The translations under genes were made by a program, and so were the position numbers. From assembly GCA_021782495.1 (NCBI GenBank), contig JAJXUV010000002.1, positions 124,001 through 188,000 on the forward strand: DNA of 64,000 bases, written 5' to 3'. How positions within the stretch are numbered: position 1 is the stretch's first letter; every line of letters starts with the position of its first letter. This DNA comes from Pseudomonadota bacterium (GTDB taxonomy: Bacteria > Pseudomonadota > Gammaproteobacteria > UBA1113). The notes beneath the pieces were generated by a model. The model worked only from the letters and a program-made list of their open reading frames with translations, ran no database searches and had not been told where the DNA came from. Of the stretch, positions 54,663 through 64,000 are shown in pieces.

Positions 54663-54844
54663 TTATCTCTGAAAGTTAGCTCTGGTTTGCTGATTTTCAT
54701 TCCATTGGCTTTCTAAAAGCCGCGCCCACTGTAAAATCACGTCATCAAATTTGTTTTCATCATCAGTAATTTTTAAATCGGTAGGTTTGATGGCCTCATT
54801 TTTGTTGTTTTTTTAAACACATAGACAGATCCATTCTCCTCAGG
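54663..54844 (-). pseudogene. Decayed gene fragment with a frameshift at an A-run
   Basis: On the minus strand a frame ending at 54663 reads NEAIKPTDLKITDDEN, then KFDDVILQWARLLESQWNEN and a short tail before TAA. Upstream of a run of seven A's, VPEENGSVYVFKK continues in another frame. One extra or missing A would join them. The encoded text looks like real protein, not random sequence, but I do not recognise the family. The fragment abuts the carA leader. Nothing else is seen between 54548 and 54880. Confidence 0.35.
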
Positions 54845-54880
54845 TACAATTGCCAAAGTCAAAATAAGCAGGAGCATACT

Positions 54881-55993
54881 GTGTCAAAAATGGCCATATT
54901 AGCTTTAGCCGATGGCGTGTATTTCGAAGGCATTGCGGTAGGCCGTGAAGAATGCGCGGTGGGCGAAGTGGTTTTTAATACCGCCATGACGGGCTACCAA
55001 GAAATATTGAGCGATCCTTCTTATGCCGAGCAACTGATTACCTTTACCTATCCCCACATCGGCAATGTTGGCACAAATGTGGTAGACAATGAATCTCGCA
55101 GTGTCTATGCCAAAGGGTTTATTTTGCGTGAAATGCCGACGCGACCCAGCAATTGGCGCGCACAGCAATCGTTTGACCAATTTATCCATGAACATCGTCT
55201 ATTGGGTATCGCTGAAATCGACACCCGTGCTTTGGTGCACCATTTACGTCAACAAGGGGCACAAGCGGGTTGTATATTAGCAGGCGATTCTCCCAACATA
55301 GAAACCGCGATTGCTAAAGCGCGAGAATGGGGCGAGATGCAAGGCCGTTCTTTGATCGAAGCGGTGGCTACGCAAAAACCCTATGATTGTACCGAGCAAA
55401 TTAAACCAGGTCACAAATACCGCGTAGTTGTTGTAGATTTCGGCGTTAAGCTTGGTATTTTACGTGCACTTACCGCCAAAAATTGTGAACTAAGGGTGGT
55501 GCCGCCAAACAGCAGTGTGGAGACTATTTTAAGTTATCGGCCTGATGGTGTGGTGTTGTCCAATGGTCCTGGCGATCCGGCGGTGTGTCTCGAGGCGATT
55601 GCGATGACGCAAGAATTGTTAAAGCATCGCATTCCTATTTTAGGGATTTGTTTAGGACATCAATTGTTGGCCTTGGCCTTAGGGGCTAAAACACTCAAAA
55701 TGAAACAAGGACATCATGGTGCCAATCATCCCGTTCAAGATATTGTTGATAAAAACGTTTTTATCACCAGCCAAAATCACGGTTTTGCGGTGGATGAAGC
55801 GAGTTTCACGCCGGGCATGAAAGCCACACACCGTTCTTTATTTGACAATAGCTTGCAGGGTTTCAAACACGATAGCTTGCCGCTTTTGGCTTTCCAAGGA
55901 CATCCTGAAGCCAATCCGGGCCCACAAGATATTGCCATTCTATTTGACGATTTTATACGATTATTGCAAACTCGGAGTGAAACCCATGCCTAA
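54881..55993 (+). CDS. carA: Carbamoyl-phosphate synthase small (glutaminase) subunit
   Basis: 370 residues. Releases ammonia from glutamine and channels it to CarB for arginine and pyrimidine synthesis. The class I glutamine amidotransferase motifs are [23 protein letters not shown], the nucleophile Cys in [15 protein letters not shown], and [10 protein letters not shown]. The N-terminal [11 protein letters not shown] and [12 protein letters not shown] are typical. The start is GTG at 54881 with AGGAG upstream. It overlaps carB by 8 bases. Confidence 0.96.
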   Translation: MSKMAILALADGVYFEGIAVGREECAVGEVVFNTAMTGYQEILSDPSYAEQLITFTYPHIGNVGTNVVDNESRSVYAKGFILREMPTRPSNWRAQQSFDQFIHEHRLLGIAEIDTRALVHHLRQQGAQAGCILAGDSPNIETAIAKAREWGEMQGRSLIEAVATQKPYDCTEQIKPGHKYRVVVVDFGVKLGILRALTAKNCELRVVPPNSSVETILSYRPDGVVLSNGPGDPAVCLEAIAMTQELLKHRIPILGICLGHQLLALALGAKTLKMKQGHHGANHPVQDIVDKNVFITSQNHGFAVDEASFTPGMKATHRSLFDNSLQGFKHDSLPLLAFQGHPEANPGPQDIAILFDDFIRLLQTRSETHA

Positions 55994-58900
55994 ACGCACT
56001 GATATACACACGATTTTATTGTTAGGTGCGGGGCCGATTGTCATTGGGCAAGCCTGTGAATTTGATTATTCTGGCGTTCAAGCGTGCCAGGCTTTGCGTC
56101 AAGAAGGCTACAAAGTGATTTTAGTGAATTCCAATCCTGCCACCATCATGACGGATCCCAGTTTAGCGGATAAAACTTACATTGCTCCCCTTCGTGCAAA
56201 TGTGATTGAAAAAATCATCGCCGAAGAAAAACCCGATGCTATTTTACCGACGATGGGTGGGCAAACGGCTTTGAATTGTGCTTTGGATTTGGCACGCGAA
56301 GGCATTTTGGAAAAATATGGCGTGCAAATGATCGGCGCCACTCGAGAAGCGATTGACAAAGCTGAGGATCGCGATTTGTTTCGTCAAGCGATGCAAAAAA
56401 TTGGTTTGGAAGTGGCACGTTCGGTGATTGCGCACAGTTTGGAAGAAGCCGTACAAGCGCAAGCGCAATTGGGGTTTCCAACGGTGATTCGTCCTTCCTT
56501 TACTTTAGGCGGAACAGGTGGCGGTATTGCTTATAACCGCGAAGAATTCATGGACATTTGTGAGCGTGGATTTGAATTATCCCCGACCCGAGAATTGTTA
56601 ATTGAAGAATCTTTATTGGGTTGGAAAGAATTTGAATTGGAAGTGGTGCGCGACAAACACGACAATTGCATCATTGTGTGCACCATCGAAAATTTCGATC
56701 CGATGGGCGTGCACACGGGGGATTCGATCACCGTGGCACCCGCTCAAACTTTAACGGATAAAGAATATCAAGTGATGCGGAATGCGGCGATGGCCATTTT
56801 GCGAGAAATTGGCGTTGAAACGGGCGGCTCAAATGTTCAATTTGCGGTGAATCCGGTGAATGGTCGCTTGATCGTGATCGAAATGAATCCACGTGTATCG
56901 CGTTCTTCTGCTTTGGCTTCTAAAGCCACGGGTTTTCCCATTGCCAAAGTCGCGGCTAAATTGGCTATAGGCTATACCTTAGACGAACTGGCAAATGAAA
57001 TTGTTCAAAAAACTATACCCACAGTATTTCAAGATGCAACGAGGCGTGGGCGCGGCCGAGCAGCGGAGTGTACAGATCAGTACATGAGCAGCGAGGCAAG
57101 CACACAACAAAGTTGCAGCTTGAAAGACGAAGGGTATATGCCTGCTTCGTTTGAACCGACCATCGATTATGTGGTCACCAAAATTCCGCGCTTTAATTTT
57201 GAAAAATTTCCGAATGCTGATCCCCGCTTAACCACGCAAATGAAATCGGTGGGTGAAGTGATGGCGATTGGCCATAGTTTTCAGGAGAGTTTGCAAAAAG
57301 CCATACGCAGTTTGGAAAATGGTTACGATGGTTTCAATGTTTTATTGGATGACGAAGAAGGGCAATGGTTGGAACATTTGCGTTATGAATTGAAAACGCC
57401 GAGTGCAGAACGTTTGTGGTACATTGCCGATGCTTTTCGACAAGGCTTGAGCGTGGAAGAAGTGGCTTCGTACACCCAAATCGATTCTTGGTTTTTAGAT
57501 CAAATAGAAGATTTAATTCGGTGGGAAGAAAAAGTACGCGTACAAGGTTTAGCGGGTTTGGATGCGACTTTACTGCGCGCCTTAAAAAGACGGGGTTTTG
57601 CCGACAGTTACTTAGCCAGATTATTAGGCATTAGCGAAGCAGAATTGCGTCATCAACGCCACGCTTGGGATATTCGTCCCGTGTACAAACGCATCGACAG
57701 TTGCGCGGCAGAATTTGCCAGTGAAACGGCGTATTTTTATTCTACCTACGAACAATATTGCGAAGCGCGCGCCGAGGCTGTTCCCAAAGTGATGGTCTTA
57801 GGCAGTGGACCGAATCGCATTGGTCAGGGGATAGAATTCGATTATTGTTGTGTCCACGGCGCGATGGCTTTTGCGGAATTGGGTTATCAAACTATTATGG
57901 TAAATTGCAATCCAGAAACGGTGTCGACTGATTTCGATCGAGCCGATAGATTGTATTTTGAGCCTTTGACCTTAGAAGACGTTTTGGAAATTTGTCATAA
58001 GGAAAACCCCGATGGCGTGATTGTGCAATTGGGCGGGCAAACGCCGCTGAAGTTAGTCGAACCTTTGTCAATTTTAGGCGTACCGATTTGGGGGAGTTCA
58101 GCAGATACTATTGATTGGGCTGAAGATAGACAGCGCTTTCAAGCCTTGTTGCACAGTTTGGGCTTGAAACAGCCGGCCAATGTCACGGCAACCGAATCCG
58201 AAGAAGCGATTCTGCGCTCTCGAGCACTCCAATATCCTTTGATGATACGGCCTTCTTATGTTTTAGGTGGACGTGGAATGGAAATTGTGACCCATGAAGA
58301 AGAGCTAGCGGCTTATCTCAAAAAAAATCCAAATTTATCAAAAGATTACCCGCTTTTATTGGAAGAATTTTTAGACAATGCTTTAGAAGTGGATGTGGAT
58401 GCCGTAGCGGATGGACAAAGCACCCTTATCTGTGGTATTATGGAGCACATTGAGCAAGCGGGCATTCATTCGGGAGACTCCTCTTGTTGTTATCCCCCGT
58501 TTAGCTTAGGCATTGAAATACAAGAAGAATTATGCCGTCAAGTCGCCTTAATTGCGCGCGAATTGCGGGTTGTGGGTTTATTAAATGCACAATTTGCTAT
58601 CCAAGGAAGCACCATTTATGTGTTGGAAGTAAATCCTCGGGCCTCGAGGACTGTTCCTTTTATTTCCAAGGCAACGGGTGTGGCCGTGACACAAATAGCC
58701 GCCTATTGTATGGCTGGCAAATATTTAAAAGACATGGGCTATGGTCACCGTTTAGAGGTACCGCCTTATTATTCGGTGAAATATCCGGTGTTTCCATTTT
58801 CGCGTTTTGGCGGAGTGGATCCCATTTTAGGGCCGGAAATGAAATCTACCGGCGAATCGATGGGTATAGGCAAGCAATTTGGACAAGCTTTTGCTTATGG

Positions 58901-59357
58901 ATATTTGGGTAGTCAGAGTAAAGGCGAATTACCCATGAAGGGAATGGCTTTCATCAGTGTGCGTGATGAAGACAAAGAGCAAGTGGTTGCGATTGCTCAA
59001 CGTTTAATTGAGTTGGGTTTCGAAATTTGCGCGACGCGCGGTACGGCCCAAGCATTACAAGAAGCGGACATAGAATGTAAGTCGGTGAATAAATACAGGG
59101 AAGGTAGACCCCATATCATTGATAGCATCAAGAATGATGAAATTGATTTCATCATCAACACCACGGAGGGGCAAAAGTCGATCGCCGATTCGTATACGAT
59201 ACGGCGTAGCGCTTTGCAACACCGCGTGTGTTATACAACGACCTTAGCGGGGGCGAAAGCGCTGATTTTGGCGATGAATTATCAGCACGATATTGAGGTA
59301 TGTGCATTGCAAGTTTTGCATGCAAGTATACGTAAAGAGGTAAGAGAATATGAGTAA
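55986..59357 (+). CDS. carB: Carbamoyl-phosphate synthase large subunit with inserted element
   Basis: 1,123 residues against about 1,073 in E. coli. Two ATP-grasp halves make carboxyphosphate and carbamoyl phosphate; both are present ([18 protein letters not shown] and [18 protein letters not shown]), with the MGS-like allosteric domain at the end. The start at 55986 ([17 protein letters not shown]) is the family N-terminus; upstream codons belong to carA. Residues about 342-388, between [11 protein letters not shown] and [15 protein letters not shown], are extra: they are read from a 125-bp inverted-repeat element (57014-57138). The frame is intact, so the enzyme is probably active. Confidence 0.95.
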   Translation: MPKRTDIHTILLLGAGPIVIGQACEFDYSGVQACQALRQEGYKVILVNSNPATIMTDPSLADKTYIAPLRANVIEKIIAEEKPDAILPTMGGQTALNCALDLAREGILEKYGVQMIGATREAIDKAEDRDLFRQAMQKIGLEVARSVIAHSLEEAVQAQAQLGFPTVIRPSFTLGGTGGGIAYNREEFMDICERGFELSPTRELLIEESLLGWKEFELEVVRDKHDNCIIVCTIENFDPMGVHTGDSITVAPAQTLTDKEYQVMRNAAMAILREIGVETGGSNVQFAVNPVNGRLIVIEMNPRVSRSSALASKATGFPIAKVAAKLAIGYTLDELANEIVQKTIPTVFQDATRRGRGRAAECTDQYMSSEASTQQSCSLKDEGYMPASFEPTIDYVVTKIPRFNFEKFPNADPRLTTQMKSVGEVMAIGHSFQESLQKAIRSLENGYDGFNVLLDDEEGQWLEHLRYELKTPSAERLWYIADAFRQGLSVEEVASYTQIDSWFLDQIEDLIRWEEKVRVQGLAGLDATLLRALKRRGFADSYLARLLGISEAELRHQRHAWDIRPVYKRIDSCAAEFASETAYFYSTYEQYCEARAEAVPKVMVLGSGPNRIGQGIEFDYCCVHGAMAFAELGYQTIMVNCNPETVSTDFDRADRLYFEPLTLEDVLEICHKENPDGVIVQLGGQTPLKLVEPLSILGVPIWGSSADTIDWAEDRQRFQALLHSLGLKQPANVTATESEEAILRSRALQYPLMIRPSYVLGGRGMEIVTHEEELAAYLKKNPNLSKDYPLLLEEFLDNALEVDVDAVADGQSTLICGIMEHIEQAGIHSGDSSCCYPPFSLGIEIQEELCRQVALIARELRVVGLLNAQFAIQGSTIYVLEVNPRASRTVPFISKATGVAVTQIAAYCMAGKYLKDMGYGHRLEVPPYYSVKYPVFPFSRFGGVDPILGPEMKSTGESMGIGKQFGQAFAYGYLGSQSKGELPMKGMAFISVRDEDKEQVVAIAQRLIELGFEICATRGTAQALQEADIECKSVNKYREGRPHIIDSIKNDEIDFIINTTEGQKSIADSYTIRRSALQHRVCYTTTLAGAKALILAMNYQHDIEVCALQVLHASIRKEVREYE
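57014..57138. repeat. MITE-like element with terminal inverted repeats, inserted in frame in carB
   Basis: The left end has TATACCC, six bases, TTTCAAGATGCAAC (57014-57040). The right end has GTTGCAGCTTGAAA, six bases, GGGTATA (57112-57138). The 14-bp blocks match with one mismatch, the 7-bp blocks match exactly, and the 6-base spacing is the same on both sides. The centre is GC-rich, with TGTAC and GTACA around its midpoint. No stop codon occurs in the carB frame. No other copy is seen in this window. Confidence 0.85.
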
Positions 59358-59826
59358 CAAAACACCCATGACGGTAGCCGGCGCTGCCGAATTGCAGAAG
59401 GAGTTGGATCATTTAACACGGGTGATGCGTCCGAAAATTATTGCGGCGATTTCGGAAGCGCGTGCACACGGCGATTTAAAGGAAAATGCCGAGTATCACG
59501 CAGCTAAGGAACAGCAAAGTTTTGTGGAAACGCGCATTCAGGAATTGGAAGGGAAATTGTCCCATGCGCAAATTATTGATATCAGCAAAATGCCCAAGAC
59601 GGGGCGCGTTATTTTTGGTGTCACTGTACGATTGCTGAATATGGACACGGATGAAAGCATTGCTTACCACATTGTGGGTGAGGATGAAGCCAACATTAAA
59701 GTGGGCAAAATTTCCGTGAATTCGCCTTTGGCACGTGCCTTGATTGGCAAAGAAGAAGGCGATACGGTAGAAGTCAATACACCAAGTGGTGTGTTGCGTT
59801 ATGAAGTAGATGAAGTATTGTATTAA
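59350..59826 (+). CDS. greA: Transcription elongation factor GreA
   Basis: 158 residues. Enters the RNA polymerase secondary channel and stimulates cleavage of backtracked RNA. The N-terminal coiled coil has the acidic tip [21 protein letters not shown]. The C-terminal FKBP-like domain has [20 protein letters not shown] and [14 protein letters not shown]. It overlaps the carB stop by 8 bases, completing the carA-carB-greA operon. Confidence 0.97.
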   Translation: MSNKTPMTVAGAAELQKELDHLTRVMRPKIIAAISEARAHGDLKENAEYHAAKEQQSFVETRIQELEGKLSHAQIIDISKMPKTGRVIFGVTVRLLNMDTDESIAYHIVGEDEANIKVGKISVNSPLARALIGKEEGDTVEVNTPSGVLRYEVDEVLY

Positions 59827-59851
59827 TAGATAGTGTACTCACAGCAGTTGG

Positions 59852-59942
59852 TTTTTAGGGTAGGCGCCGCGTTCTCAAGCAAAAGGAGTGTCTTAAACAT
59901 ACATGACTTTTGTGAGATGAACGCGGCAACACATCCTAAAAA
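59852..59942. repeat. Long inverted repeat in the leader of the L,D-transpeptidase-like gene
   Basis: Outer arms TTTTTAGG (59852-59859) and CCTAAAAA (59935-59942); inner arms GCCGCGTTC (59866-59874) and GAACGCGGC (59919-59927), extended by CTCA/TGAG-type pairing. The loop is about 44 bases. The RNA would form a long interrupted hairpin that ends 31 bases before the next ATG. It may be a regulatory leader, a terminator for greA or another dispersed repeat. Confidence 0.7.
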
Positions 59943-59973
59943 TCAAATGCGAAGAGTAAGAGGAGTTAAAATA

Positions 59974-60642
59974 ATGTGGTTAAGAAAAATAACAGTATTG
60001 AGTTTAATGACCGGTATTCTCAGTGTGATGAATATGGGCATAGCGCAAGCTAGTTCGAATGCCAGTGGGAAAATTTTAGATCAGGCCAGTACACTGAACC
60101 CTAAAGTCTTGCAATTGGCCGAAAAAGCTTTTTATTGCGCTAGCAAACGCGGTGTGGTGACAAAGCCCGTGTTAACCATCATCGATTATTCTCAACCCTC
60201 CACTAAAAAACGTTTGTGGGTGATCGACATGGCGAAAGCCAAAGTCAAGTTCAATGAATTGGTTGCGCATGGTCAGGGCAGTGGCGGCAATGTGCCAAAT
60301 AAGTTTTCCGATACGACCAATTCGCATCAATCGAGTTTGGGGGTTTTTGTAACAAGACAACCGTATATCGGACACAATGGTTTATCCTTGCGTTTACAAG
60401 GTTTAGAACCCGGTGTAAACGATCACGCCTTACAACGCAGTGTGGTGATTCATGGCGCAGATTATGTGAGTGAATCCATTGCTGCTTCTCAGGGTCGCAT
60501 TGGTCGCAGTTGGGGTTGCCCGGCAGTGCCGCGAAAAGAAGCCAAATCCACCATCGATGCAATCCAAGGCGGTTCCATGGTATTTGCTTATTATCCCGAT
60601 AGCAGTTGGTTGAAAAAGTCTTCTTTTTTGTCGTGTAGTTAG
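59974..60642 (+). CDS. Secreted L,D-transpeptidase-like protein (YkuD_2 type)
   Basis: 222 residues. The N-terminal signal peptide is KITVLSLMTGILSVMNMGIAQA. The catalytic domain has VVIHGADYVSES and GRIGRSWGCPAVPRKEA, with the His and Cys of the L,D-transpeptidase family, plus SSLGVFVTRQPYIGHNG. It belongs to the 'murein L,D-transpeptidase catalytic domain' proteins that are periplasmic and of uncertain exact role in peptidoglycan. The start at 59974 has AGGAG (59961-59965) and gives the signal peptide; a longer frame from 59833 runs through the leader hairpin and is unlikely. Confidence 0.87.
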   Translation: MWLRKITVLSLMTGILSVMNMGIAQASSNASGKILDQASTLNPKVLQLAEKAFYCASKRGVVTKPVLTIIDYSQPSTKKRLWVIDMAKAKVKFNELVAHGQGSGGNVPNKFSDTTNSHQSSLGVFVTRQPYIGHNGLSLRLQGLEPGVNDHALQRSVVIHGADYVSESIAASQGRIGRSWGCPAVPRKEAKSTIDAIQGGSMVFAYYPDSSWLKKSSFLSCS

Positions 60643-60646
60643 AAAA

Positions 60647-60666
60647 GGGCACCTCACGAGGCGCCC
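60647..60666. terminator. Short GC-rich hairpin after the transpeptidase gene
   Basis: GGGCACCTC, two bases, GAGGCGCCC: paired arms with one mismatch, 4 bases after the stop codon. No T-run follows. A second GC-rich stretch (GGGGCGGCTCCCGAAGCC) lies at 60693-60710. Either termination or repeat DNA is possible. Confidence 0.4.
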
Positions 60667-60764
60667 CTACAAGCGAGCCTCGGAAATAATATTGGGGCGG
60701 CTCCCGAAGCCTCCCCATGTGTTATGAACGTTTTCTCGCATTTTGAAATGTGCTTGGTATGCCC

Positions 60765-61067
60765 TTAATCCTGTCTCGGTTGTACATAATATTTAATTTC
60801 TCTTAAACGTTGTAAGGGAGGACGCAAACATAATTTTTGTAATAAAGCAGGTAATAGAAAACGCAATTGAGTGGCAAAAGCGGCGCTTTTTAGTTCTAAA
60901 AACAAAGTGGTGTTTTGATAATCGGCTATTTTGACATGTAATTGCAATTCTGAAGGCAATTGGGGTATGACGATGTCAGCAATTTTTTTTAAAGCAAGGC
61001 TGTGCGCTTGCAGTTTTTGCAAATTTTGCGATTGCTGTAGGATGTCTTGTATGCTTTTGTAAGCCAT
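60765..61067 (-). CDS. dciA: DciA-like DUF721 protein
   Basis: A 100-residue DUF721-family protein: LQAHSLALKKIADIVIPQLP, then the central YQNTTLFLELKSAAFATQLRF block and LCLRPPLQRLREIKYYVQP. DciA proteins help load the replicative helicase in bacteria that lack DnaC. A DUF721 gene close to and divergent from secA is a common gammaproteobacterial arrangement, and that holds here once the repeat/GIY-YIG block between them is ignored. Confidence 0.8.
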   Translation of the reverse strand: MAYKSIQDILQQSQNLQKLQAHSLALKKIADIVIPQLPSELQLHVKIADYQNTTLFLELKSAAFATQLRFLLPALLQKLCLRPPLQRLREIKYYVQPRQD

Positions 61068-61102
61068 GTGTTAACCTTAAAATAGATAGTATACTAGAAG
61101 TC

Positions 61103-61183
61103 TCTGTCATTCCCGCGAAAACCAACTATTCTGTCATTCCCGCGAAAACCAACTATTCTGTCATTCCCGCGAAAACCAATTAT
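61103..61183. repeat. Three tandem 27-bp units derived from a palindrome half
   Basis: Units at 61103-61129, 61130-61156 and 61157-61183, each starting TCTGTCATTCCCGCGAAAAC. Units 1 and 2 are identical and unit 3 differs by one base. The unit matches the left arm of the GTCATCC palindrome that follows directly, so it looks like amplification of a half element. Confidence 0.9.
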
Positions 61184-61274
61184 TCTGTCATTCCTGCGAA
61201 AGCAGGGATCCAGGGTTTGAAACTGGATTCCTGCTTTCGCAGGAATGACAAAAAGGCGCTTTCGCAGGGATGAT
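61184..61274. repeat. Palindromic repeat, GTCATCCCTGC family, copy 4
   Basis: The left arm starts at 61186 and the right arm ends at 61250 (GGATTCCTGC...AATGACA), with the usual AAAGCAGG core. A partial extra arm (GCTTTCGCAGGGATGA) follows to 61274. It lies on the 3' side of the GIY-YIG gene. Confidence 0.88.
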
Positions 61275-61307
61275 AATTTTCGCCAGGATAACCGAGCCAG
61301 AACTTCA

Positions 61308-61595
61308 TTAGATTAAACTATCGTACAAATCATCCCAATTTGGATTTTGTTGTTCAATAATCTGAAGTTTCCACTCTCGTTTCCATCTTTTAATGCATTT
61401 TTCACGTGCTATTGTCTCAGCGATATCATCGAATTCTTCTAAATAAACCAACTTGTCAACATGATATTTCTCAGTAAATCCACTTACTTTTTTTTCTTTA
61501 TGTTCGCAAACACGACGTGTTAGATCGTTTGTCACACCGGTATACAAAGTTCCGTTTCTTGTTGAAGCAAGAATGTAAACCCAATATTGATACAT
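61308..61595 (-). CDS. Small GIY-YIG endonuclease-family protein
   Basis: 95 residues, a single GIY-YIG domain: YWVYILASTRNGTLYTGVTN (the YVY...YTG strands), DLTRRVCEHKEKK with the catalytic Arg, and the Glu/Asn region in EQQNPNWDDLY. It belongs to the YhbQ/UvrC-N-like group of standalone nucleases. The start at 61595 is chosen because earlier codons are unrelated to the domain. It is bracketed by copies of the same palindrome (61184-61274 and 61671-61746). Confidence 0.9.
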   Translation of the reverse strand: MYQYWVYILASTRNGTLYTGVTNDLTRRVCEHKEKKVSGFTEKYHVDKLVYLEEFDDIAETIAREKCIKRWKREWKLQIIEQQNPNWDDLYDSLI

Positions 61596-61670
61596 GTTTT
61601 GTATAATAAAAGTAAAATTTTTTACAGTATACAACAATATGTTATTTCTGTGCAAGCAAGAACCAACGTT

Positions 61671-61746
61671 TGTCATCCCTGCGTAAGCAGGGATCCAGTA
61701 AGGAAACCCTATTTGAAACTGGATCCCTGCTTACGCAGGGATGACA
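61671..61746. repeat. Palindromic repeat, GTCATCCCTGC family, copy 5
   Basis: Perfect 26-bp arms (61671-61696 and 61721-61746) around 24 bases. The core is GCGTAAGC/GCTTACGC rather than GCGAAAGC, the same variant as the short copy at 41539. It lies 75 bases upstream of the GIY-YIG start and 95 bases before secA. Confidence 0.93.
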
Positions 61747-61840
61747 GAAAGGTGGATGACAAGCCCTTCTTCGCATTTCTCCCAAAGTTAAGGTACAATA
61801 TTCGCTTCTATAAGGTGCTCAAGCAGAGGAAGATGTGACC

Positions 61841-64000
61841 ATGGTATTGGCCAATATTGTCAAACGTGTTTTTGGTAGTCGTAACGAGCGTATTTTGCGC
61901 GGTTTATATCAGCAAGTTGCCAAGATTAATGTCTTAGAGCCCGAATTTAAAGCCTTAAGTGATGCCGATTTTCCTCTGAAAACGGCACAGTTTAAGGAAC
62001 GTCTGTCCAAAGGTGAATCTTTGGACAGTTTATTGCCCGAAGCTTTTGCCGCCGCTCGAGAAGCCGCTTGGCGTACTTTGGGTCTACGTCATTTCGATGT
62101 GCAGTTGATAGGTGGCATGGTCTTGCACCAAGGCAATATCGCCGAAATGTTAACGGGCGAAGGCAAAACCCTAATGTCCACTTTGGCTGCCTATTTGAAT
62201 GCCTTGACGGGTCGCGGCGTGCACGTGGTGACAGTGAATGATTATTTGGCCAAACGCGATGCGCAATGGATGGAGCCGGTCTATCATTTTTTAGGCTTAA
62301 GCGTCGGGATTAATTTAGCCCAAATGTCTTTCGAAGAAAAAAAGCAAGCCTATAATGCCGACATTACTTATGGGACTAACAATGAATTTGGTTTTGATTA
62401 TTTGCGCGACAATATGGCTTTTAGTCTGCAAAACAAAGTGCAGCGCGGCAATTATTTTGCGATTGTCGACGAAGTCGATTCTATTTTAATCGATGAAGCA
62501 CGTACACCTTTGATTATTTCCGGCCCTTCCGAAGGCGGCGCAGAATTGTATGCGCGCATCAATGAGATTGCTCCGCAATTGTCGCGTCAAACCACGGAAA
62601 GCAGTGAAGGTGATTTTTATGTGGATGAAAAAGCAAAACAAGTTTTTTTATCGGAAGAAGGCCATGCACACCTCGAAAAATTATTGGTGGAAGCTGATCT
62701 CATTAAACACCATAAAAGTTTGTACGATTCCAAACACGTGATTTTGATGCACCATGTGAATGCGGCTTTGCGTGCGTATTTCGTGTATCAAAAAGACGTC
62801 GATTATGTGGTGAAAAACAATGAAGTGTTAATCGTCGATGAACACACGGGCCGTTTGATGGTGGGGCGGCGTTGGTCGGATGGTTTGCATCAAGCCGTCG
62901 AAGCCAAGGAAAAAGTGAACATACAAAGTGAAAACCAAACTTTAGCTTCAATTACTTTCCAAAATTATTTTAGATTGTATGAAAAATTGGCGGGAATGAC
63001 GGGAACGGCCGATACAGAGGCTTATGAATTTCATCAAATTTATGGTTTGGAAGTCGTCGCCATACCCCCTAATAAAACTGTGATACGGATAGACAATCCA
63101 GATAAAGTGTACCTGAATAAGGAAGAAAAATTCAAAGCCGTGGTGGCTGAAATCAAAGATTGTATTGCACGTCAACAACCCGTTTTGGTGGGAACCATTT
63201 CCATCGAAATCTCCGAATACCTTTCTAAATTGTTAGCGGCTGAAAAAATAAAGCACGAAGTCTTGAATGCCAAGCAACACGAACGTGAAGCCATCATTAT
63301 TGCGGAAGCGGGAAGGCCGGGTGCGGTAACCATTGCAACCAATATGGCGGGACGTGGTACAGACATTGTGTTGGGTGGGCATTTGCAAAGTGAATTGGCC
63401 AATTTAGCCAATTCGACTGAAGCTGAGATCAAAGCGCATACCGCCGATTGGCAAAAGCGACACGACATGGTGGTTGCTGCTGGTGGGTTGCATGTGTTAG
63501 GAACCGAGCGCCATGAATCCCGGCGCATCGACAATCAATTGCGTGGCCGCTCGGGACGACAAGGCGATCCGGGATCAAGTCGTTTTTATTTAGCAATGGA
63601 TGATAATTTATTGCGAATTTTTGCTTCTGAAAAAGTGGCGGCCTTTATTGGTCGTTTGGGCCAGCCGCATGAAGCGATGGAACATCCCATGTTAAACCGC
63701 ATTATTGCCAGCGCACAACGCAAAGTAGAGGGTTTTAACTTTGACATTCGTAAACAATTATTGGAATACGACGATGTTGCCAATGAACAACGCAAAGTGA
63801 TTTATGAACAACGCGATTCTTTGTTAGCAGCAGACGATGTGTCGGAAACCATCGCATTGATTTTAGACGATGTGGTAGAAGAAACTATCGAAGCCTTTAT
63901 TCCCACGGGGAGTTTTAGTGAGGAGTGGAAAATCGACGCTTTGGAAGCGGAATTTCAAAAAGCTTTTGGGATTATGATCCCAGTGAATACATGGTTAAGG
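61841..64000 (+). CDS. secA: Preprotein translocase ATPase SecA, N-terminal part (3' end outside window)
   Basis: 720 codons, open to the window edge; SecA is usually about 900. It drives Sec-dependent export through SecYEG. The start [20 protein letters not shown] matches the family. The Walker A motif is [19 protein letters not shown], the DEAD-like motif [19 protein letters not shown]. The second nucleotide fold has [15 protein letters not shown] and [28 protein letters not shown] lies about 9 bases upstream. The C-terminal zinc motif, if any, is beyond the window. Confidence 0.97.
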   Translation, partial: MVLANIVKRVFGSRNERILRGLYQQVAKINVLEPEFKALSDADFPLKTAQFKERLSKGESLDSLLPEAFAAAREAAWRTLGLRHFDVQLIGGMVLHQGNIAEMLTGEGKTLMSTLAAYLNALTGRGVHVVTVNDYLAKRDAQWMEPVYHFLGLSVGINLAQMSFEEKKQAYNADITYGTNNEFGFDYLRDNMAFSLQNKVQRGNYFAIVDEVDSILIDEARTPLIISGPSEGGAELYARINEIAPQLSRQTTESSEGDFYVDEKAKQVFLSEEGHAHLEKLLVEADLIKHHKSLYDSKHVILMHHVNAALRAYFVYQKDVDYVVKNNEVLIVDEHTGRLMVGRRWSDGLHQAVEAKEKVNIQSENQTLASITFQNYFRLYEKLAGMTGTADTEAYEFHQIYGLEVVAIPPNKTVIRIDNPDKVYLNKEEKFKAVVAEIKDCIARQQPVLVGTISIEISEYLSKLLAAEKIKHEVLNAKQHEREAIIIAEAGRPGAVTIATNMAGRGTDIVLGGHLQSELANLANSTEAEIKAHTADWQKRHDMVVAAGGLHVLGTERHESRRIDNQLRGRSGRQGDPGSSRFYLAMDDNLLRIFASEKVAAFIGRLGQPHEAMEHPMLNRIIASAQRKVEGFNFDIRKQLLEYDDVANEQRKVIYEQRDSLLAADDVSETIALILDDVVEETIEAFIPTGSFSEEWKIDALEAEFQKAFGIMIPVNTWLR

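Noticed and set aside
55842-55985. N-terminal extension of CarB
   Set aside because: It overlaps carA in another frame; the family N-terminus starts at 55986.
61103-61274. CRISPR-like array
   Set aside because: The units are contiguous 27-bp tandem copies with no spacers and no cas genes nearby; they match the adjacent palindrome.
61587-61838. 83-residue frame before secA
   Set aside because: It is read through the palindrome at 61671-61746 and overlaps the GIY-YIG start on the other strand.

Overview
This window is a block of chromosome from a moderately AT-rich gammaproteobacterium. The synteny is classic for that class: accD-folC-cvpA, carA-carB-greA, the divergent pepA-holC-valS and lptF-lptG pair, prmB-asd, and dciA next to secA. 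Three things suggest Legionellales (Coxiella/Legionella-like) or a similar host-associated lineage: abundant palindromic repeats, a multi-membrane-span orphan protein of the sort seen in those genomes, and a Francisella-like lipid A amino-sugar operon. That placement is inference; nothing was searched.

Layout. 1-1920: end of a cytochrome bo3 oxidase operon (cyoB partial, cyoC, cyoD). 2214-2869: a VapBC-type toxin-antitoxin pair. 3023-5239: tmRNA, an MFS transporter and SmpB, so both trans-translation components lie within 2.3 kb. 5310-11551: accD-folC-cvpA, then an MFS/cytochrome c insertion and a broken DUF4143 ATPase, then purF. 11607-15288: lpxH, gltX, cysS. 15548-25091: a very AT-rich accessory block with a 2,276-residue nonribosomal peptide synthetase (NRPS) followed 19 bp later by a soluble triple-PAS hybrid histidine kinase. 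25141-30122: an MscS channel with a cyclic-nucleotide-binding-like domain, pyrD, trmB, tRNA-Asn, phoB and a sensorless phoR. 30161-36714: an orphan membrane protein and a tolC/RND/DUF2892 operon without an adaptor gene. 36758-46987: valS, holC, pepA, lptFG, a KefB/C-type antiporter and an S24-type repressor. 47168-54547: a probable structured small RNA, prmB, asd, a TetR regulator, a FlmK/NaxD/FlmF-like operon and an orphan gene. 54881-64000: carAB-greA, an L,D-transpeptidase-like protein, dciA, a GIY-YIG nuclease and the first 720 codons of secA.

The most distinctive theme is repeat DNA that enters or rewrites genes. A 125-bp element with long terminal inverted repeats lies in frame inside carB. 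A palindrome supplies the last residues and stop codon of lpxH, and a second repeat family does the same for gltX. A GC-rich in-frame patch sits in the second condensation domain of the NRPS. Five copies of one 'GTCATCCCTGC' palindrome occur here, and two of them bracket the GIY-YIG nuclease gene.

The best candidate for an undescribed system is the NRPS/kinase pair. The NRPS has one intact adenylation domain but two carrier domains. Its second module has a methyltransferase where the adenylation core should be, and only a decayed adenylation-domain tail remains. The neighbouring cytosolic kinase could sense or control the product.
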